A stretch of 64,000 bases of DNA from Candidatus Eisenbacteria bacterium. Its GTDB lineage: Bacteria > Eisenbacteria > RBG-16-71-46 > CAIMUX01 > JAHJDP01. Every line of letters starts with the position of its first letter. Positions within the stretch are counted from its first letter, which is position 1. Below are positions 62,899 through 64,000 of the stretch, in pieces. The notes under the pieces were generated by a model. It was not told where the DNA came from, did no database searches, and was given only the letters and a program-made list of their open reading frames with translations. Both the position numbers and the translations under genes were made by a program. The stretch lies in the NCBI GenBank assembly GCA_018831195.1, contig JAHJDP010000118.1, forward strand, positions 1 through 64,000, in the 5' to 3' direction.

Positions 62899-63189
62899 AG
62901 CCCCTTCTCCTTGGTCGCCGGTTTCCCCAACCGGATGCGGTTTCAGTTTTCAAATCCCGCTTTCCCGGGCCTGCGGGTTTCCAACTCGCCTGATGCTTCA
63001 CGGGACCCAATTATCATACGGACCCCGGCGCCGCGCGGTTGCGCCACATCCCGAGGTGGATGGCCCGATGAAGAGAGGATCGTACCGGCCGGCATTGAAC
63101 AGGAACGCCTCCTCATCCGTCTAACATAATAGAACGCAGATTGGGCCCCTCGGGCCGATCAGGTTAATCTCTAAAAACGGGGGTACGCC

Positions 63190-63798
63190 GTGAAACTATT
63201 TAAACTACAACAAGTTAAATCCCTGGCCTTGGTTCTCTCTCCATTTGTAATCGCCTTTTTGTTCCTGGGGGCCTTTTCGCCGGCCATGGCGGGGTCAAAA
63301 AAAATCGATCGCCAGATTCGGGTTTTTGAGAAGGCCATGGACGTCATGTTGGTCGATAGCCCGAATTGGCTTGTCCAGAATTCCGAGCCTACATATGGGA
63401 ATTATATAGAGAATCATGGTGTCGTCTTTTCATTCCGCGCATCACTGGTTTCCCGCTGGTATGGGAATAAGAGTTTCTGGCGCTGGTTTGGTGATGATGA
63501 AGATGATGATGAAGGGTCTCGCTATCACGGCAAGGAGTTGAAGCGCCAGGCCCGCCGTTACGAGCGGGGCAAAGAAGAGATCGTTGAAACAATGATGGAT
63601 CTTGGAGATATTTTCTCGAATCTTGATGAGAATAACGTTCTTGAAATCAAAGTTAAGCTCCGCAATGCCGAGTATTTCGAAGATAACGACATGAGAACCC
63701 TGAAAATGACGCTTCGGTTGGGTGATCTGCGGGCCTACACCAACGATAAACTGAGTGAAGAACAGCTCATCGAGAAAATCAAGATCGAGGAAGATTGA
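63190..63798 (+). CDS. Secreted hypothetical protein with acidic loop
   Basis: The 202-residue protein uses a GTG start at 63190 behind a GGGGG-containing leader and has a signal peptide (FLFLGAFSPAMAGS). The mature part is alpha/beta with a strongly acidic stretch (GDDEDDDEGS) and basic neighbours (GKELKRQARRYERGKE). A helical C-terminus ends in IEKIKIEED. I do not recognise the family. The strong terminator directly downstream and the good signal peptide show that it is a real gene. Confidence 0.7.
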   Translation: MKLFKLQQVKSLALVLSPFVIAFLFLGAFSPAMAGSKKIDRQIRVFEKAMDVMLVDSPNWLVQNSEPTYGNYIENHGVVFSFRASLVSRWYGNKSFWRWFGDDEDDDEGSRYHGKELKRQARRYERGKEEIVETMMDLGDIFSNLDENNVLEIKVKLRNAEYFEDNDMRTLKMTLRLGDLRAYTNDKLSEEQLIEKIKIEED

Positions 63799-63820
63799 CC
63801 GGATATATCTCTCTCCGCAC

Positions 63821-63860
63821 GAAGACGGCCGGCGCCTCGCCCGGCCGTCTTCCCGTTTTG
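63821..63860 (+). terminator. Intrinsic terminator after the acidic secreted protein
   Basis: GAAGACGGCCGG at 63821-63832 and its exact complement at 63841-63852 form a 12-bp GC-rich stem with an 8-base loop. It is followed by CCCGTTTTG with a short T-run on the plus strand, about 25 bases after the stop codon. Confidence 0.82.
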
Positions 63861-64000
63861 TTCATCTTTAAGATATCGTCCCATCTACGGATTATTCGTG
63901 GTTTCCTGGTTCTCTCTATGGGGCACACCCCGCTGGATTGCGGTCCTGCCGGAGAAACGCCGGGGCAAACAATGAAAAGTCAATGGCATTGACCGACCCA

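Noticed and set aside
63795-63992. 65-codon frame at the right edge
   Set aside because: It runs through the strong terminator hairpin and has no ribosome site or recognisable protein features.
1-64000. CRISPR arrays, intact insertion sequences, rRNA or tRNA genes
   Set aside because: No regularly spaced direct repeats, transposase motifs, or rRNA/tRNA sequences were found on reading either strand.

Overview
The window looks like a chromosomal segment of an uncultured, anaerobic or microaerophilic Gram-negative bacterium of the FCB side of the tree, most likely Candidatus Eisenbacteria or a close relative. This is an inference. It rests on five large secreted proteins ending in the same FlgD-Ig-like C-terminal module, many lipoproteins, cohesin/dockerin-type modules, a b558-type SdhCAB complex, and anaerobe-type corrinoid and dinitrogenase-cofactor-like genes. 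No rRNA, tRNA, CRISPR array, phage or intact insertion sequence was seen.

Layout. 1-2.3 kb: an edge-truncated gene, a DUF2087 gene, yjbQ and a decayed TIM-barrel gene. 2.5-5.0 kb (minus): a secreted PNGase F-like deglycosylase and a GH114 lipoprotein. 5.2-9.1 kb (plus): an MttB-family methyltransferase, a MetH-activation-domain protein, a corrinoid protein and a homocysteine methyltransferase, together a dispersed methionine-synthase-like pathway. 9.3-13.0 kb (minus): a compact locus resembling the Desulfovibrio orange-protein (ORP) system, with two DIMCO-family proteins, a DUF5320 protein, a ferredoxin-bearing MinD-type ATPase and a PAS/sigma-54 activator. A near-consensus sigma-54 promoter and three copies of a 16-bp enhancer-like site lie between the activator gene and the operon. 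13.2-21.4 kb: secreted or lipoprotein genes, an enoyl-CoA hydratase, a right-handed beta-helix protein and two cohesin-type proteins. 21.5-24.8 kb (minus): sdhCAB.

25-39 kb: a methyltransferase, ROK kinase, PAS protein, TlpA-like thioredoxin lipoprotein coupled to tag, a secreted subtilase, a LOG-family protein, a long repeat/HEAT protein, an AraC-GyrI regulator and class II aldolase. 39.7-47.9 kb (plus): four tandem paralogous lipoproteins followed 12 bp later by an octaheme HAO-family cytochrome c. This is the most unusual operon of the window. 47.9-54.2 kb: transporters, an epimerase, a stand-alone HATPase protein and two small secreted proteins that share a C-terminal TWxxxKxxY ending. 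54.3-57.6 kb (minus): glnS and gltX. 57.9-63.8 kb: a large hybrid histidine kinase, a beta-propeller protein and a secreted acidic protein followed by a strong terminator.

The general theme is surface and extracellular biology (glycan and protein breakdown, scaffolding modules, lipoproteins) together with anaerobic cofactor chemistry (corrinoids, Fe-S ATPases, multiheme cytochrome).
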